This document shows, piece after piece, positions 17,688 through 26,992 of a stretch of DNA of 64,000 nt. Location: positions 62,001 to 126,000 of the forward strand of contig NZ_PQGA01000014.1 of the NCBI RefSeq assembly GCF_002917095.1, in the 5' to 3' direction. The notes below the pieces were generated by a model. That model worked only from the letters and a program-made list of their open reading frames with translations. It had not been told where the DNA came from and searched no databases. Each line of letters begins with the position of its first letter. Position 1 is the first letter of the stretch. This stretch comes from Paraburkholderia eburnea (GTDB lineage: Bacteria > Pseudomonadota > Gammaproteobacteria > Burkholderiales > Burkholderiaceae). The position numbers were made by a program, and so were the translations under genes.

Positions 17688-18338
17688 ATGGCCCGACGTA
17701 CGAAAGAGGAAGCGCAGGAGACGCGCAACCGCATTCTCGACGCAGCTGAACACGTCTTCTCCGAAAAGGGCGTCTCGCGCAGCTCGCTCGCCGATATCGC
17801 CCAGGCCGCAGGCGTCACGCGCGGCGCGATCTACTGGCATTTCGAGAACAAGGGCGATCTGTTCACGGCGATGTTCGATCGCGTGATCCTGCCGCTCGAC
17901 GAGCTCAAGGCGGCTTCGGTCGATCCGGGCGAGCCCGATCCGCTCGGGCGCATCAAGGATCTCTGCACGCTTTGCCTGCAAGACACCGCCACCGACGCGC
18001 GGCGTCGGCGCGTGTTCGAAATCCTGTTTCTGAAGTGCGAGTTCGTCGAGGAAATGGGGCCGGTGATGGCGCGGCATCAGGCCAACATGCGCGAAGGGCT
18101 GATGCGGATCGAGGAAGGCCTGCGCAACGCGATGTCGAAGGGCCAGTTGCCCGCCGATCTCGACGCCGCGCGCGCGGCGCGCGTGCTGCACTCGTTCATC
18201 ACGGGCGCGCTGCACGACATGGCCATCCTGCCGGACCAGTTCGATGTGGCGAAGCACGCGCAGCGTCACGTCGAGGCGATGCTCGACGCGCTGCGCCATA
18301 GCCCCGCATTGCGGGCAGATCCGGTAGCGGACAAATAA
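17688..18338 (+). CDS. bpeR: TetR/AcrR-family repressor of the RND efflux operon
   Basis: A 216-residue regulator. The N-terminal helix-turn-helix is plain: MARRTKEEAQETRNRILDAA, then FSEKGVSRSSLADIAQAAGVTRGAIYWHF to about residue 48, nearly canonical for AcrR-type regulators. The C-terminal domain carries the AcrR_C pattern and would bind pump substrates. It is transcribed away from the efflux operon with an AcrR-like operator between them, so it most likely represses the pump and is released by ligand. ATG at 17688 begins the family sequence; the ribosome site is weak and distant. Confidence 0.92.
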   Translation: MARRTKEEAQETRNRILDAAEHVFSEKGVSRSSLADIAQAAGVTRGAIYWHFENKGDLFTAMFDRVILPLDELKAASVDPGEPDPLGRIKDLCTLCLQDTATDARRRRVFEILFLKCEFVEEMGPVMARHQANMREGLMRIEEGLRNAMSKGQLPADLDAARAARVLHSFITGALHDMAILPDQFDVAKHAQRHVEAMLDALRHSPALRADPVADK

Positions 18339-18385
18339 GCGAATAACCGCCGGACAAGCATCCCGGGCGAACTCGCCGAAGCGGG

Positions 18386-19138
18386 TCAGCTTTCGGCGAA
18401 ACGGCGCGCGACGTAGAACAGGATCGCCACGAAGACGATCATCGCGGCCCAGGCCCAGCCGGGCATTACGTGCGGCGTGGGTTCGTGGCGCAGCGTGCTT
18501 GCCGCGCGGCCCGACAGCGTGCCGCCCGCCTGCTGCGGCAGCAGATGCGCGCGCCGCACGACCGCCGCGAGATTGATCGGCCGCAGGAACACATGCTGAC
18601 GGCGCGGCTCCTTCCCGCGCGCGCGATTGGGCGCCTGGCCATGCTTGGCCGCCACCACGGCGCAGAACTCCGTAAAGAACTCATCGGCCAGTTCGTGCAG
18701 CGCGTGTTCGATCTGGCGCGGCGGCAACTCGCCTAGCGGCCCGGTCAGCGTCGCCCACACCGAATAGTCGATGCGCGTGCTCAAGCCGTGCTCCGCCGTG
18801 GCCGGCGCAACCGCCGACGCCGCCCGCTCCTCCTCCCGCAGCGCCACGTCGATCTGCCCGCGCAGCGAGCCGATGCCGTCGGCGCGCGCGCGAAAGCTCA
18901 GCACGCGGCGCGGCTTGAGCGGCACCTCGGCGATGTCGCTTTCGATGTGAGCGCGCACTTCGTAACGCGCGCGCAGCGGTCCGAGCGGCACAGTGAGCGT
19001 GATCGCATATTCGCCGGGACCGAGCCTGCGGAACGACTCGCAGTGCTCCAGGCTCGCACGCACGAGCGCGGCGTCCTGGAGCGCCTGCCAGACGGCAGAC
19101 GGCCCGAGCGGAATCCTCAACGCGTCGTTCAGTTCCAT
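18386..19138 (-). CDS. CoxG-like SRPBCC protein with C-terminal membrane anchor
   Basis: A 250-residue protein. Residues 1-150 match the CO-dehydrogenase subunit G (CoxG) branch of the SRPBCC lipid/polyketide-binding fold: MELNDALRIPLGPSAVWQAL, LGPGEYAITLTVPLGPLRARYE and DYSVWATLTGPLGELPPRQIE. A variable linker follows, and the end (MPGWAWAAMIVFVAILFYVARRF) is one membrane helix, as in CoxG, which recruits its enzyme to the membrane. No CO dehydrogenase subunit genes are nearby. It follows the DUF427 gene by 62 bases and is probably co-transcribed. Role unknown. Confidence 0.82.
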   Translation of the reverse strand: MELNDALRIPLGPSAVWQALQDAALVRASLEHCESFRRLGPGEYAITLTVPLGPLRARYEVRAHIESDIAEVPLKPRRVLSFRARADGIGSLRGQIDVALREEERAASAVAPATAEHGLSTRIDYSVWATLTGPLGELPPRQIEHALHELADEFFTEFCAVVAAKHGQAPNRARGKEPRRQHVFLRPINLAAVVRRAHLLPQQAGGTLSGRAASTLRHEPTPHVMPGWAWAAMIVFVAILFYVARRFAES

Positions 19139-19200
19139 GGCGGCTCCCCGATAGCGGTGCGAGAAGGTCGGATTGTTGATTGTTGTCGGAGTTGGGCGAA

Positions 19201-19566
19201 TCAGGACGTCTGGTCGATGCGGTCCACGCGCTGGACGTCGAACGCCAGATAGCCGCCGATGCCGCGCACGGTTTCGTGCGGCGCTTCGTAGCTCCAGGCG
19301 GCGTCTTCGATACGGCCGTCTTCGGTACGCAAATGGAAATACGCGGCGCTGCCCTTGTGCGGGCACGTCGATGTGCGCTCGGAGCGTTCGAGGCGCGCCA
19401 TGTTCACGTCGGCGCGCGGGAAATAGAAAACGTCGGGGCAACCGGTTTCGCTGACGGTGAGCGCCGCGAGCGTGTCGGCAATCGTGATACCGCCGTGGAT
19501 CACGCGCACGCGATGGCGGTTCACGATGATGTCGATGCGATGGCCGGCATCCGGTTCGACCGTCAT
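19201..19566 (-). CDS. DUF427-domain protein
   Basis: A 121-residue single-domain protein of the DUF427 family, recognised by VNRHRVRVIHGGITIADT, CPDVFYFPRADVNM, STCPHKGSAAYF and AWSYEAPHETVRGIGGYLAFD. The fold is a small beta barrel; its function is unknown, although members often sit beside nucleotide or redox enzymes. The start at 19566 follows AGGAG at seven bases. A longer frame reaching 19788 has no similarity upstream of this ATG. Likely first gene of a two-gene unit with the CoxG-like gene. Confidence 0.85.
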   Translation of the reverse strand: MTVEPDAGHRIDIIVNRHRVRVIHGGITIADTLAALTVSETGCPDVFYFPRADVNMARLERSERTSTCPHKGSAAYFHLRTEDGRIEDAAWSYEAPHETVRGIGGYLAFDVQRVDRIDQTS

Positions 19567-19781
19567 GGTCCGCTCCTGATCGATGTGCGCCGCCCCAAGC
19601 CATTGGGGCTGGCGCATCGCCGCTGGTGTGCCGGGATGCCGGCGCGGCGCCGGTCCTGGCCAATGTTTGGTGCTGCTTGTGAACTGCTCCCTGACGGGCG
19701 CGCGGCCGGACATTGTCGCCCGCGTGCGTAACAGCGCGGTGAAACCCGGCGCGCAACACGCTTGAACCCGACGACGCAAGA

Positions 19782-19804
19782 AAGCCACGGCAGACCCGTG
19801 GCTT
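19782..19804 (-). terminator. Hairpin downstream of the small secreted protein gene
   Basis: AAGCCACGG (19782-19790) pairs with CCGTGGCTT (19796-19804) around a 5-base loop. The minus-strand T-tail is short, so this is a moderate terminator candidate. Confidence 0.55.
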
Positions 19805-19968
19805 CATTATCGACGAAACTGCGCCGGCTTGCGCGACTTCGACGCAGGCCGGGCACAGGCGCGAAACCGCCCGCCAAGGAATGCGCGGAATGTGCGGTAT
19901 CAGACGGTCAAAAGCTTAAAAGCGGCGTCAACGCGTGGCGTGCCGCCGCCCTCCCCTGTCCGCGCGAA

Positions 19969-20529
19969 TCACCAGACGAATGACGCGCGCGCGCTGCCGT
20001 TCGAACCGACCGTCACGGCGCTGGTTTTATCGACGCCCGCGTGGCTCACGTGCACGGTGTAGCGGCCCGGGCGCACGCGCACGAGCATGTACGGCCCGCG
20101 CGACGTCGCGTCAAGGACGCTGGCGCCGTGGGCGTCGGTGATCTGCACATGGACATCGGCGAGGAACTCGGCCTTGCGGCCGGTGAAGCGCAGCGCGAGC
20201 GGCCACGAGTGCGCCGCCCCCTGCAGCGCCTTCGACTCGTCCTGGCCGACGCCGCCCGACACGTACGAGACGTCGCCCTGTTGCTGCACTTGCGGCATGC
20301 CGCCGCCGTTGGTGTTGCCGGCGCTGCTGTCGTCGCTGCTCGAACCGCCGACTGTGGCATTGCCCGTGGTGCCGTTCATGTTGTCGGTGCCCGCATTGCC
20401 GCCGGGCGGCATGGCCTGCTGCGCGAACGCAGGCTGGGTCATGCCCGCAAAGCCGATTGCACCGATCGCCAGGGTGGTCGCCAGTGCGGCGGCCGAAAGG
20501 ACGGGACGCGTGTTACGAAACATCTTCAT
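19969..20529 (-). CDS. Secreted protein with carboxypeptidase-regulatory-like (transthyretin-type) domain
   Basis: A 186-residue exported protein of unknown role. A Sec signal peptide ends at AFA-QQ near residue 36. Residues 37-85 are a Gly/Asn/Ser-rich, probably disordered linker. The C-terminal 95 residues form a beta-sandwich pattern with VHVQITDAHGASVLDATS and PGRYTVHVSHAGVDKT, as in CarboxypepD_reg domains. ATG at 20529 is preceded by AGAGGAG. It stands between terminators as a single-gene unit downstream of the DegP-type gene. An envelope or surface-associated role is only inferred. Confidence 0.75.
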   Translation of the reverse strand: MKMFRNTRPVLSAAALATTLAIGAIGFAGMTQPAFAQQAMPPGGNAGTDNMNGTTGNATVGGSSSDDSSAGNTNGGGMPQVQQQGDVSYVSGGVGQDESKALQGAAHSWPLALRFTGRKAEFLADVHVQITDAHGASVLDATSRGPYMLVRVRPGRYTVHVSHAGVDKTSAVTVGSNGSARASFVW

Positions 20530-20625
20530 TGTGGCTGCTCCTCTTACAGGTTGCCGGTCCAGTGGGATGCGCAAAACCCATGCCCGTGGCCTGGTTAGAG
20601 GTATAGGCGAGCGGCTCCAGAGGCA

Positions 20626-20667
20626 CAAAAGAAAACTGCCGTCGGGGCGCGAAGCCCGGACGGCAGT
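20626..20667 (-). terminator. Intrinsic terminator of the DegP-type gene
   Basis: ACTGCCGTC (20635-20643) pairs with GACGGCAGT (20659-20667), with inner CGGG/CCCG pairing. On the minus strand it is followed by TTTTCTTTTG. Confidence 0.85.
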
Positions 20668-20687
20668 GAAAAGCGGTCTAACAAAAT

Positions 20688-20726
20688 CGGTCGATAAAGC
20701 CGGTCGATAAAGCCGGTCGATGAAGC
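20688..20726. repeat. Three tandem copies of a 13-bp unit
   Basis: CGGTCGATAAAGC occurs at 20688-20700 and 20701-20713, and as CGGTCGATGAAGC at 20714-20726. It lies between the DegP-type stop codon and its terminator, in the 3' untranslated region. Confidence 0.85.
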
Positions 20727-20768
20727 GCGGCAGACCGCTGGAGCGAACCGTTAGTGCAGTTGGCGCGT

Positions 20769-22289
20769 TCAGCCGAGATCGACCGGCACGAAGATCTGCG
20801 CGTCGTCGCGCTGGATCAGGAGGGCGATGCTGTTGCCGGCCTGCGCGATCATCTGCTTGAGCTGGTCGGCGCTGCTGACCGGACGGCCGTTCACGGCGAG
20901 AATCACGTCGCCCTGCTGGATGCCGGCGCTTTCCGCCGCGCCGCCCGCCTGCTCGACGAGCAGACCGTGATCGAGCGAGCTGTTGCTCTTCTCTTCCGGC
21001 GTGAGCGGGCGCACCGCGACACCCAGGCGACCCTGCATCTGCGACTGCTGCGTGTCGTTCGAAGCCACCTTGCTATCCGAAAGCGAACCGATGGTCGCGG
21101 TCAGATCCCTGGTGCCCTTGTCGCGCCAGATCTGGATGTCGGCCTTGGTGCCCGGCTTCATGCCCGCGATCAGCGCGGGCAGATCGGACGAATCGCCCAC
21201 CTGCTCGCCGTTCACGGCCACGATCACGTCGCCGGGCTTCAGACCCGCCTTGGCGGCCGGACCGCTGGCGTCCACCGAACTCACGAGCGCGCCGTGCGGC
21301 TTGTCCATGCCGAACGAATCCGCGAGCGTCTGGTTCATCGACTGCACCGCGACGCCCAGGCGTCCGCGGCTTACGTGGCCGGTCTTGACGAGATCGTCCT
21401 TGACCTTCATGGCCTCGGTGATCGGGATCGCGAACGACAGCCCCTGGAAGCCGCCCGTCTGCGAGTAGATCATCGAGTTGATGCCGATCACTTCGCCCTG
21501 CAGATTGAACAGCGGGCCGCCCGAGTTGCCCGGATTCACCGGCACGTCGGTCTGGATGAACGGCGTGTAGTTCTCGTCAGGCAGCGAGCGCGACTTCGCG
21601 CTGATGATGCCCGAGGTCACGGTGTTGTCGAAGCCGTACGGCGAGCCAATCGCCACCACCCACTGCCCGACCTTGCTCTGGCGCGGATCGCCGATCTTCA
21701 CCGTCGGCAAATCCTTGGCGTCGATCTTGAGCACCGCGACGTCCGACTGCTTGTCCGCGCCGACGACCTTGGCCTTGAATTCGCGCTTGTCGGTGAGCTT
21801 GACCGTCACGACGTTCGCGCCGTCGACGACGTGCGCGTTGGTGAGGATGTAGCCATCGGGGCTGATGATGAAGCCCGAGCCGAGGCTCGCGCTCGGCGTA
21901 TCCGGCTGGGCGCCGCCGCTGCCGTCGCCGCCCATGCCCGGCATACCGCCGTAGAAGTGCTTGAAGAACTGATAGAACGGATCGCTCGGATCGATCGGCA
22001 ATTGCTGCGAACCGCCGCCGCTACCACTACCGCCGCCGCCACGCATGGCGGTCTGCTTCACCACATGCTTGGCACTGATGTTGACGACCGCCGGGCCGTA
22101 GGTTTCCACGAGGCCCGAGAAGTCGGGAATGCCGGTCTTCGCCGCGGCTTCGGCGGGCATCATCGCGGCCTGGGCCGGCGTAATGACCTGCGGCGGCGGC
22201 ACATCGCGGCGCCCGGCCACATAACCCGCCGACAATGCGACGGCAACGGCGATGGCCACGGCACTACGGGTGACGACTTTGGTATTCAT
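20769..22289 (-). CDS. degP: DegP/MucD-type periplasmic serine protease with two PDZ domains
   Basis: An envelope quality-control protease of the HtrA family, 506 residues. The N-terminus is an export signal or membrane anchor. The catalytic triad is His153 (TNAHVVDG), Asp183 (QSDVAVLKID) and Ser256 (GNSGGP). Two PDZ domains follow, near residues 300-395 (RGRLGVAVQS) and 415-500 (GRLGVAVRPL). A Gly/Ser-rich insertion with Met and Phe lies at 84-125, as in the DegP LA loop. The start has AAGGAG at six bases. It is directly downstream of a two-component system on the same strand, separated by a terminator-like hairpin; envelope-stress control is plausible. Confidence 0.94.
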   Translation of the reverse strand: MNTKVVTRSAVAIAVAVALSAGYVAGRRDVPPPQVITPAQAAMMPAEAAAKTGIPDFSGLVETYGPAVVNISAKHVVKQTAMRGGGGSGSGGGSQQLPIDPSDPFYQFFKHFYGGMPGMGGDGSGGAQPDTPSASLGSGFIISPDGYILTNAHVVDGANVVTVKLTDKREFKAKVVGADKQSDVAVLKIDAKDLPTVKIGDPRQSKVGQWVVAIGSPYGFDNTVTSGIISAKSRSLPDENYTPFIQTDVPVNPGNSGGPLFNLQGEVIGINSMIYSQTGGFQGLSFAIPITEAMKVKDDLVKTGHVSRGRLGVAVQSMNQTLADSFGMDKPHGALVSSVDASGPAAKAGLKPGDVIVAVNGEQVGDSSDLPALIAGMKPGTKADIQIWRDKGTRDLTATIGSLSDSKVASNDTQQSQMQGRLGVAVRPLTPEEKSNSSLDHGLLVEQAGGAAESAGIQQGDVILAVNGRPVSSADQLKQMIAQAGNSIALLIQRDDAQIFVPVDLG

Positions 22290-22377
22290 AGTGGACTCCT
22301 TGCGCGGGATACGATCACGACGTAACGAAGGTTAAGCCGCGTCACTTAAAGGAGTCTTAATTCGGGAACTAATCCGC

Positions 22378-22400
22378 AAAGGCCCGTGTGGCGGGCCTTT
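22378..22400 (-). terminator. Hairpin terminator after the QseBC-like operon
   Basis: AAAGGCCCG (22378-22386) pairs perfectly with CGGGCCTTT (22392-22400) around TGTGG. The run of T is short but provided by the arm. Confidence 0.7.
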
Positions 22401-22489
22401 GCGCGAGGCGGCGCGAGGCAGGGATCAATTCGGGGATCGATGCGGGCGCATCGATATTGAAGCGCCGGATTGAAAGCGAAACGGAAGCT

Positions 22490-23791
22490 TCAAAACCGCA
22501 CCTCCACCTGCAACCCACCCGCAGGCGAATCGTCGAGCGTGATGGCGGCGCCATGCTGATCGGCAATGCGCCGCACGATCGCGAGTCCGAGGCCGGTCCC
22601 GGCCACATCGGTACGCGCGCGATTCACGCCCGCGCCCACGCGATAAAAACGATCGAACACGCGCGCGCGCTCCTCCACCGGAATGCCCGGCCCGCTATCC
22701 GCGATACGCACAAGCGGATGTCCGTCCTGCACCAGCAGGCTCACGTCCACACGGCCGCCCGCGGGCGTGTACTTGGTCGCGTTGTCGAGCAGATTGTTGA
22801 ACATCACGCGCAAGGCATGGGCATCGCCGTCCACCTGGGCCGCAACGCTTTCTTCGATGCCGAGATCCACGCCGCGCTGCTGCGCGAGCGGCGCATAGTT
22901 GAGCACGCAATCATCGAGAAGCGCATGCAGATCGACGCTTTGCGCGCGGGCGTGGCCATCGGGTTCGGAGCGGGCCAGCGCGAGCAGTTGTTCGGCCAGG
23001 CGCGTGGCGCGCGTGACGCCCGTTTGCAGATCGCCGAGCGCTTCGCGGCGCGTCTCGTCATCCTTTGCGCGCGCAACCAGTTGCGCCTGGATCTGCACGG
23101 CCGCGAGCGGCGTGCGCAATTCGTGCGCGGCATCGGCGACAAAGGCCTTTTGCGTGTCGAGTGCCTGCGCGAGTCTTTCGAGCAGCGCGTTCAACGCATG
23201 CACGAGCGGCATCACCTCGCGCGGCAAACGCTCTTCGGGCAGCGGATCGAGCGCCTCGGGATGACGCGTATCGAGCGCGCGCGCCACCCGCGAAAGCGGC
23301 TTGAGACCGCGCCCCACCACCATCCACACGGCGAGCCCCAGAAACGGCATCAGCACGATCAACGGCCAGAGCGTGCGCAACGCGACATTGGCGGCCAGAC
23401 GGTTACGCACCGACACCGGCTGCGCAAGCTGCACGACGTTGTCGCCGACGATCGCCCCATACACGCGCCAGTCGCCGCGATCGGTCTTCTCGGTCGAGAA
23501 GCCGAGTTCCGCGCGCGGCGCGAGCGGCGCGCGCGGATGCGAGTAATACATCAGGACACCGTTGCGATTCCAGATCTGCAGCACGATGCCCTCGTCGCCG
23601 GTGTCGCGCGAACTGAGGATCTCGTTGAACGGCTCGGAGGGCAGCGCCTCGGCGATCTCCTGCAACTGGTAATCGAACAGCTCGTTGGCTTCCGCGAGCG
23701 CCTGGCGATAAATCAGCCAGCCCGCGAGGCACACGCCCGCGACCACGATCGCGAGCAGCCAGAACAGCAGTTGTCTTCGTATTGAACTCAT
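22490..23791 (-). CDS. Sensor histidine kinase, QseC/PmrB type
   Basis: A 433-residue inner-membrane kinase. Two membrane helices (about residues 8-28 and 145-165) bracket a periplasmic sensor. A HAMP linker follows, then the H-box ADAAHELRTPL, the N-box NNLLDNATKY, and the G-boxes DSGPGIP and GTGLGL. It should phosphorylate the response regulator encoded 27 bases upstream. The family includes QseC, which responds to quorum and adrenergic signals, and PmrB; the ligand cannot be read from sequence. Downstream lies degP. Confidence 0.9.
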   Translation of the reverse strand: MSSIRRQLLFWLLAIVVAGVCLAGWLIYRQALAEANELFDYQLQEIAEALPSEPFNEILSSRDTGDEGIVLQIWNRNGVLMYYSHPRAPLAPRAELGFSTEKTDRGDWRVYGAIVGDNVVQLAQPVSVRNRLAANVALRTLWPLIVLMPFLGLAVWMVVGRGLKPLSRVARALDTRHPEALDPLPEERLPREVMPLVHALNALLERLAQALDTQKAFVADAAHELRTPLAAVQIQAQLVARAKDDETRREALGDLQTGVTRATRLAEQLLALARSEPDGHARAQSVDLHALLDDCVLNYAPLAQQRGVDLGIEESVAAQVDGDAHALRVMFNNLLDNATKYTPAGGRVDVSLLVQDGHPLVRIADSGPGIPVEERARVFDRFYRVGAGVNRARTDVAGTGLGLAIVRRIADQHGAAITLDDSPAGGLQVEVRF

Positions 23792-23818
23792 CCAGAACCC
23801 GTCAGCGCGCCTGCGTCA

Positions 23819-24481
23819 TCAAGCATCCTTCGCGACCATGTAACCGAGGCCGCGCACGTTGCGGATCAGATCGGCGCCGAGCTTCTTGCGCAGCGCATGG
23901 ATATAGACCTCGACGGTATTGCTGCCGATCTCCTCGCCCCAGCCGTACATTTTTTCTTCGAGCTGGGTCTTGGAGAGCACGGCGCCCGGGCGCGCGAGCA
24001 ACGCTTCGAGCAGCGCGAATTCGCGCGCGGACAGCGCCACGGGCGCGCCGTCCTGGGTGACCTGGTGCGAGGCCGGATCGAGCGTGATCGAGCCGTGCCG
24101 GATCGTGGAATCGCTGCGGCCCGATTGACGGCGGATCAGCGCGCGCATGCGTGCGCCCAGTTCGTCGAGATCGAACGGTTTGATGAGGTAATCGTCGGCG
24201 CCCGCATCGAGTCCCTTCACCCGATCCGCGATGGCGTCGCGCGCGGTGAGGATCAGCACGGGCAGCGCATTGCCGCGCGCGCGCAGCGTGCGCAGCACGT
24301 CGAGGCCGTCGCGCCGGGGCAGCCCGAGATCGAGCAGCATGAGGTCGTAGTTTTCGCCGCTTGCGGCAGACAGCGCGGCTTCACCGTCCTCGACCCAATC
24401 GACCGCAAAGCCTTCGCCGCGCAGCGCCTTGCGCACGCCCTCGGCGATCATGCGGTCATCTTCGACTAGCAGTATTCGCAT
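23819..24481 (-). CDS. OmpR-family response regulator, QseB/PmrA type
   Basis: A 220-residue transcription regulator. The receiver domain starts MRILLVEDD, with phospho-acceptor Asp51 in LMLLDLGLP and the conserved Lys in IKPFD. The winged-helix DNA-binding domain (residues 125-220) includes LSAREFALLEALL and SNTVEVYIHALRKKLG, typical of the OmpR/PhoB class. Partner of the kinase just downstream. ATG at 24481 begins the family sequence; the reading frame extends 26 codons upstream without similarity. Confidence 0.92.
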   Translation of the reverse strand: MRILLVEDDRMIAEGVRKALRGEGFAVDWVEDGEAALSAASGENYDLMLLDLGLPRRDGLDVLRTLRARGNALPVLILTARDAIADRVKGLDAGADDYLIKPFDLDELGARMRALIRRQSGRSDSTIRHGSITLDPASHQVTQDGAPVALSAREFALLEALLARPGAVLSKTQLEEKMYGWGEEIGSNTVEVYIHALRKKLGADLIRNVRGLGYMVAKDA

Positions 24482-24970
24482 CGTAGTGAACTGGCAGAGC
24501 GGCGCCGGAGCGCCGCGATTCGTGGATGAGGTGAATGAGGTGGATGACGATGGCTGCATTCTAGCGCCTCGCCATGGCGTTCCCTTTCAAAGCGCAATCG
24601 GGCTGGAAACGCGAACCTTGCAGCCAACCTGTGCTGGCGTAACCTTCGTCCACCTTTTTGCCGATATCGCACGGATATCGCGCCGATTTCTCGCCAACGA
24701 CGCACGCACGCCACGCGAGGTCTTTACAATGGGCGCTTTTGCGGCGCGCGATGCCGCGATGTCGATTGCGCCCCTTCATGCCCTTTCGTTCGTGGGTGTT
24801 CGTTGGCGTCGGCGCACGCATCGCGAATGCGACGCGACCGTGAGTTTTTTGCTGTTTTTTACCGCTATTTTCCGCGTCCGCGCGCGGCCCTGCATGGTCC
24901 ATGCAGGTTCCCGCGCGGCCCCTGCGTGACCGCTACGCGGCCTTCCGGCCGCCCAAATTCAACGCTTTTC
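24482..24970. other. 489-bp divergent intergenic region between the response regulator and dacB
   Basis: No gene supported. It should contain both promoters. An AT-rich TTTACAAT at about 24723-24730 could be a -10 for dacB, and CGGATATCGC-type repeats occur at 24660-24682. Nothing else stands out. Confidence 0.45.
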
Positions 24971-26653
24971 ATGCCGCCCGTTTCGCTGTCCCGACTACGC
25001 ACTTTCCTCCGTCCGACGCGCGCACCGCGTCCCCTCGCGCTCGCCCTCACCCTCGCCTGCGCCGCGCTCGCCACGGCCTTCGCCGGCGTGCCCGCCGCCC
25101 AGGCCCAGCCCGAAGGCGCGCCGCGCCTGCCGGCCGTCAACGTCAGCACCGACCTGCCGCCGAGCGTGATGGCGGGCCTCGCGCGCGCGCACGTGCCGCT
25201 GTCGGCGGTGAGCGTGGTGATCGAGAAGGTCGGCGACCGTCAGCCGAGCCTCGCCGTCAACGCGGGCCAGCCGATGATGCCTGCCTCGACGATGAAGCTC
25301 GTCACCACCTGGAGCGGCCTCGCGATGCTCGGCGCCGACTATCGCTGGAAGACGAGCGCCTATACCGACGGCGAAGTCGACGCGAGCGGCACGCTGCACG
25401 GCAACCTCTACATCAAGGGCACGGGCGACCCCAAGCTCGTGCCCGAAGAGCTGATCGACCTCGTGCAGAAGATCCGTCAGGCGGGCGTGACGCGCATCGA
25501 AGGCGCGCTCGTGCTCGACAAGAGCGAATTCGATCCCTCCACGCGCGATCTGCCCTCGTTCGACGGCGACGAAAGCGCGCCTTATAACGTCGGCCCCGAT
25601 CCGCTGATGTACGCATTCAAGGCGCTGTCGTTCACGTTCTCGCCGTCGCGCGATGGCGTGTCGATCGACGTCGTGCCGCCCGTCGCGCAATGGCAGATCG
25701 ACAACCAGATCCATGAGCGCGCAGGCTCGTGCGGCGGCATGCTGCCCAGCCCGCAGGTCACGCCGGGCGCCAACGGTCTCGTGACCGCCAGCTTCGCGGG
25801 CAACTACGCGATGCGCTGCGGCGAGCGCACGCTCAACATGGCCGCGCCCGTCGATCACTCGACCTTCTTCGCGGACGGTTTCCTCGCGCTCTGGCAACAG
25901 GCCGGCGGCACCTTCGCGGGCACCACGCACGAAGGCGTCGTGCCGCCGCGCGCGCGTCTGCTGGGCGTGCATCAGAGTCCGCCGCTGGGCGATGTCGTGC
26001 ACGACATCAACAAGTTCAGCAACAACGTGATGGCGCGCAATCTGTTCCTGACGCTGGGCGCCGTCGAGGGCAAGCCGCCCGCGACCACGGCGAAGGCGGC
26101 CACGGCCGTCACCACGTTCCTGCGCCGCAACGGCCTCGCCATGCCCGAGCTCGTGCTCGACAACGGCTGCGGCCTCTCGCGCGAAGAACACATCAGCGCG
26201 CTGTCGCTCGCGAACCTGCTGCAGACGGCCAACGCAAGCCCGGTCGCGCAGGTGTTCATCGATTCGCTGCCGATCGTGGGCGTGGACGGCACCATGCGTA
26301 ACCGTCTCACCAACGCGGGCGTGGGCGGCAACGCGCACATCAAGACCGGCACGCTGCGCGACGTGCGCGCGATCGCGGGCTACGTGGCCGCCGAGAACGG
26401 CACGAGCTGGATCGTCGTGAGCCTCATCAACGATCCGCACGCCGAAGCCGCGCGCGCCGCGCACGACTCGCTGCTCGAATGGGTCTACCAGGGCATGCCG
26501 GAAGAAGCGCCGGTCTATGTCGATCCGCATCCGAAGCGCTCGACCAAAGCGTCGCGCGCGGGACACGCCTCGAAGCCGGTGGAACGGGCCACGCACGTCG
26601 AACGCGTCGAATACAAGGCGACGGCGAAAAAGAAGAAACACGCCGCGCATTGA
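24971..26653 (+). CDS. dacB: D-alanyl-D-alanine carboxypeptidase/endopeptidase PBP4 (peptidase S13)
   Basis: A periplasmic peptidoglycan hydrolase that trims pentapeptide stems and cleaves cross-links, 560 residues. A signal peptide ends near AQA at residue 45. The three penicillin-binding motifs are present: SxxK at 106-109 (STMK), SxN in KFSNNVMARN, and KTG in HIKTGTLRD. The S13-specific insertion between the first two motifs accounts for the length. The C-terminal 35 residues are Lys/Ala/His-rich and basic, beyond the domain. ATG at 24971 is chosen because it starts the leader; a longer frame from 24803 lacks support. Confidence 0.92.
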   Translation: MPPVSLSRLRTFLRPTRAPRPLALALTLACAALATAFAGVPAAQAQPEGAPRLPAVNVSTDLPPSVMAGLARAHVPLSAVSVVIEKVGDRQPSLAVNAGQPMMPASTMKLVTTWSGLAMLGADYRWKTSAYTDGEVDASGTLHGNLYIKGTGDPKLVPEELIDLVQKIRQAGVTRIEGALVLDKSEFDPSTRDLPSFDGDESAPYNVGPDPLMYAFKALSFTFSPSRDGVSIDVVPPVAQWQIDNQIHERAGSCGGMLPSPQVTPGANGLVTASFAGNYAMRCGERTLNMAAPVDHSTFFADGFLALWQQAGGTFAGTTHEGVVPPRARLLGVHQSPPLGDVVHDINKFSNNVMARNLFLTLGAVEGKPPATTAKAATAVTTFLRRNGLAMPELVLDNGCGLSREEHISALSLANLLQTANASPVAQVFIDSLPIVGVDGTMRNRLTNAGVGGNAHIKTGTLRDVRAIAGYVAAENGTSWIVVSLINDPHAEAARAAHDSLLEWVYQGMPEEAPVYVDPHPKRSTKASRAGHASKPVERATHVERVEYKATAKKKKHAAH

Positions 26654-26992
26654 GGCATCGACACTTACGCTAATGCGCCCGGTGAGTACGCGCTCGCCGC
26701 GTATTTCAGTGCGCCGGCTTTTGACGCTTTGAGGACGCCTGGAAAACGTCTTCAAGGCGCTCAAATGCCGCGCAAAACCGTCGCGACGGATCGGTTCGCG
26801 ACGTCCTCCTTCGAAGTTTTCCTCTAGCAAAGCCCCAGGCGTCACGTGCGCGAGGCGTGTACCCTGACGGGCACAGTCCGAGCAGCGCGACATACAACAC
26901 CTACGCGCGCCGGCGTCCGCATCAGACGGACAGGAGACAACACCGCCGCGCTGGCCGACCAGCGCCGCCCACGGGACAGGAGGACGACGTTC
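26654..26992. other. 339-bp region between dacB and the sterol desaturase-like gene
   Basis: No gene. Two hairpins are visible: TTGAGGACG/CGTCTTCAA at about 26728-26754 with one G-U pair, and CGTCGCGA (26779-26786) with TCGCGACG (26796-26803), followed by a moderately T-rich stretch that could end dacB transcription. Confidence 0.4.
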
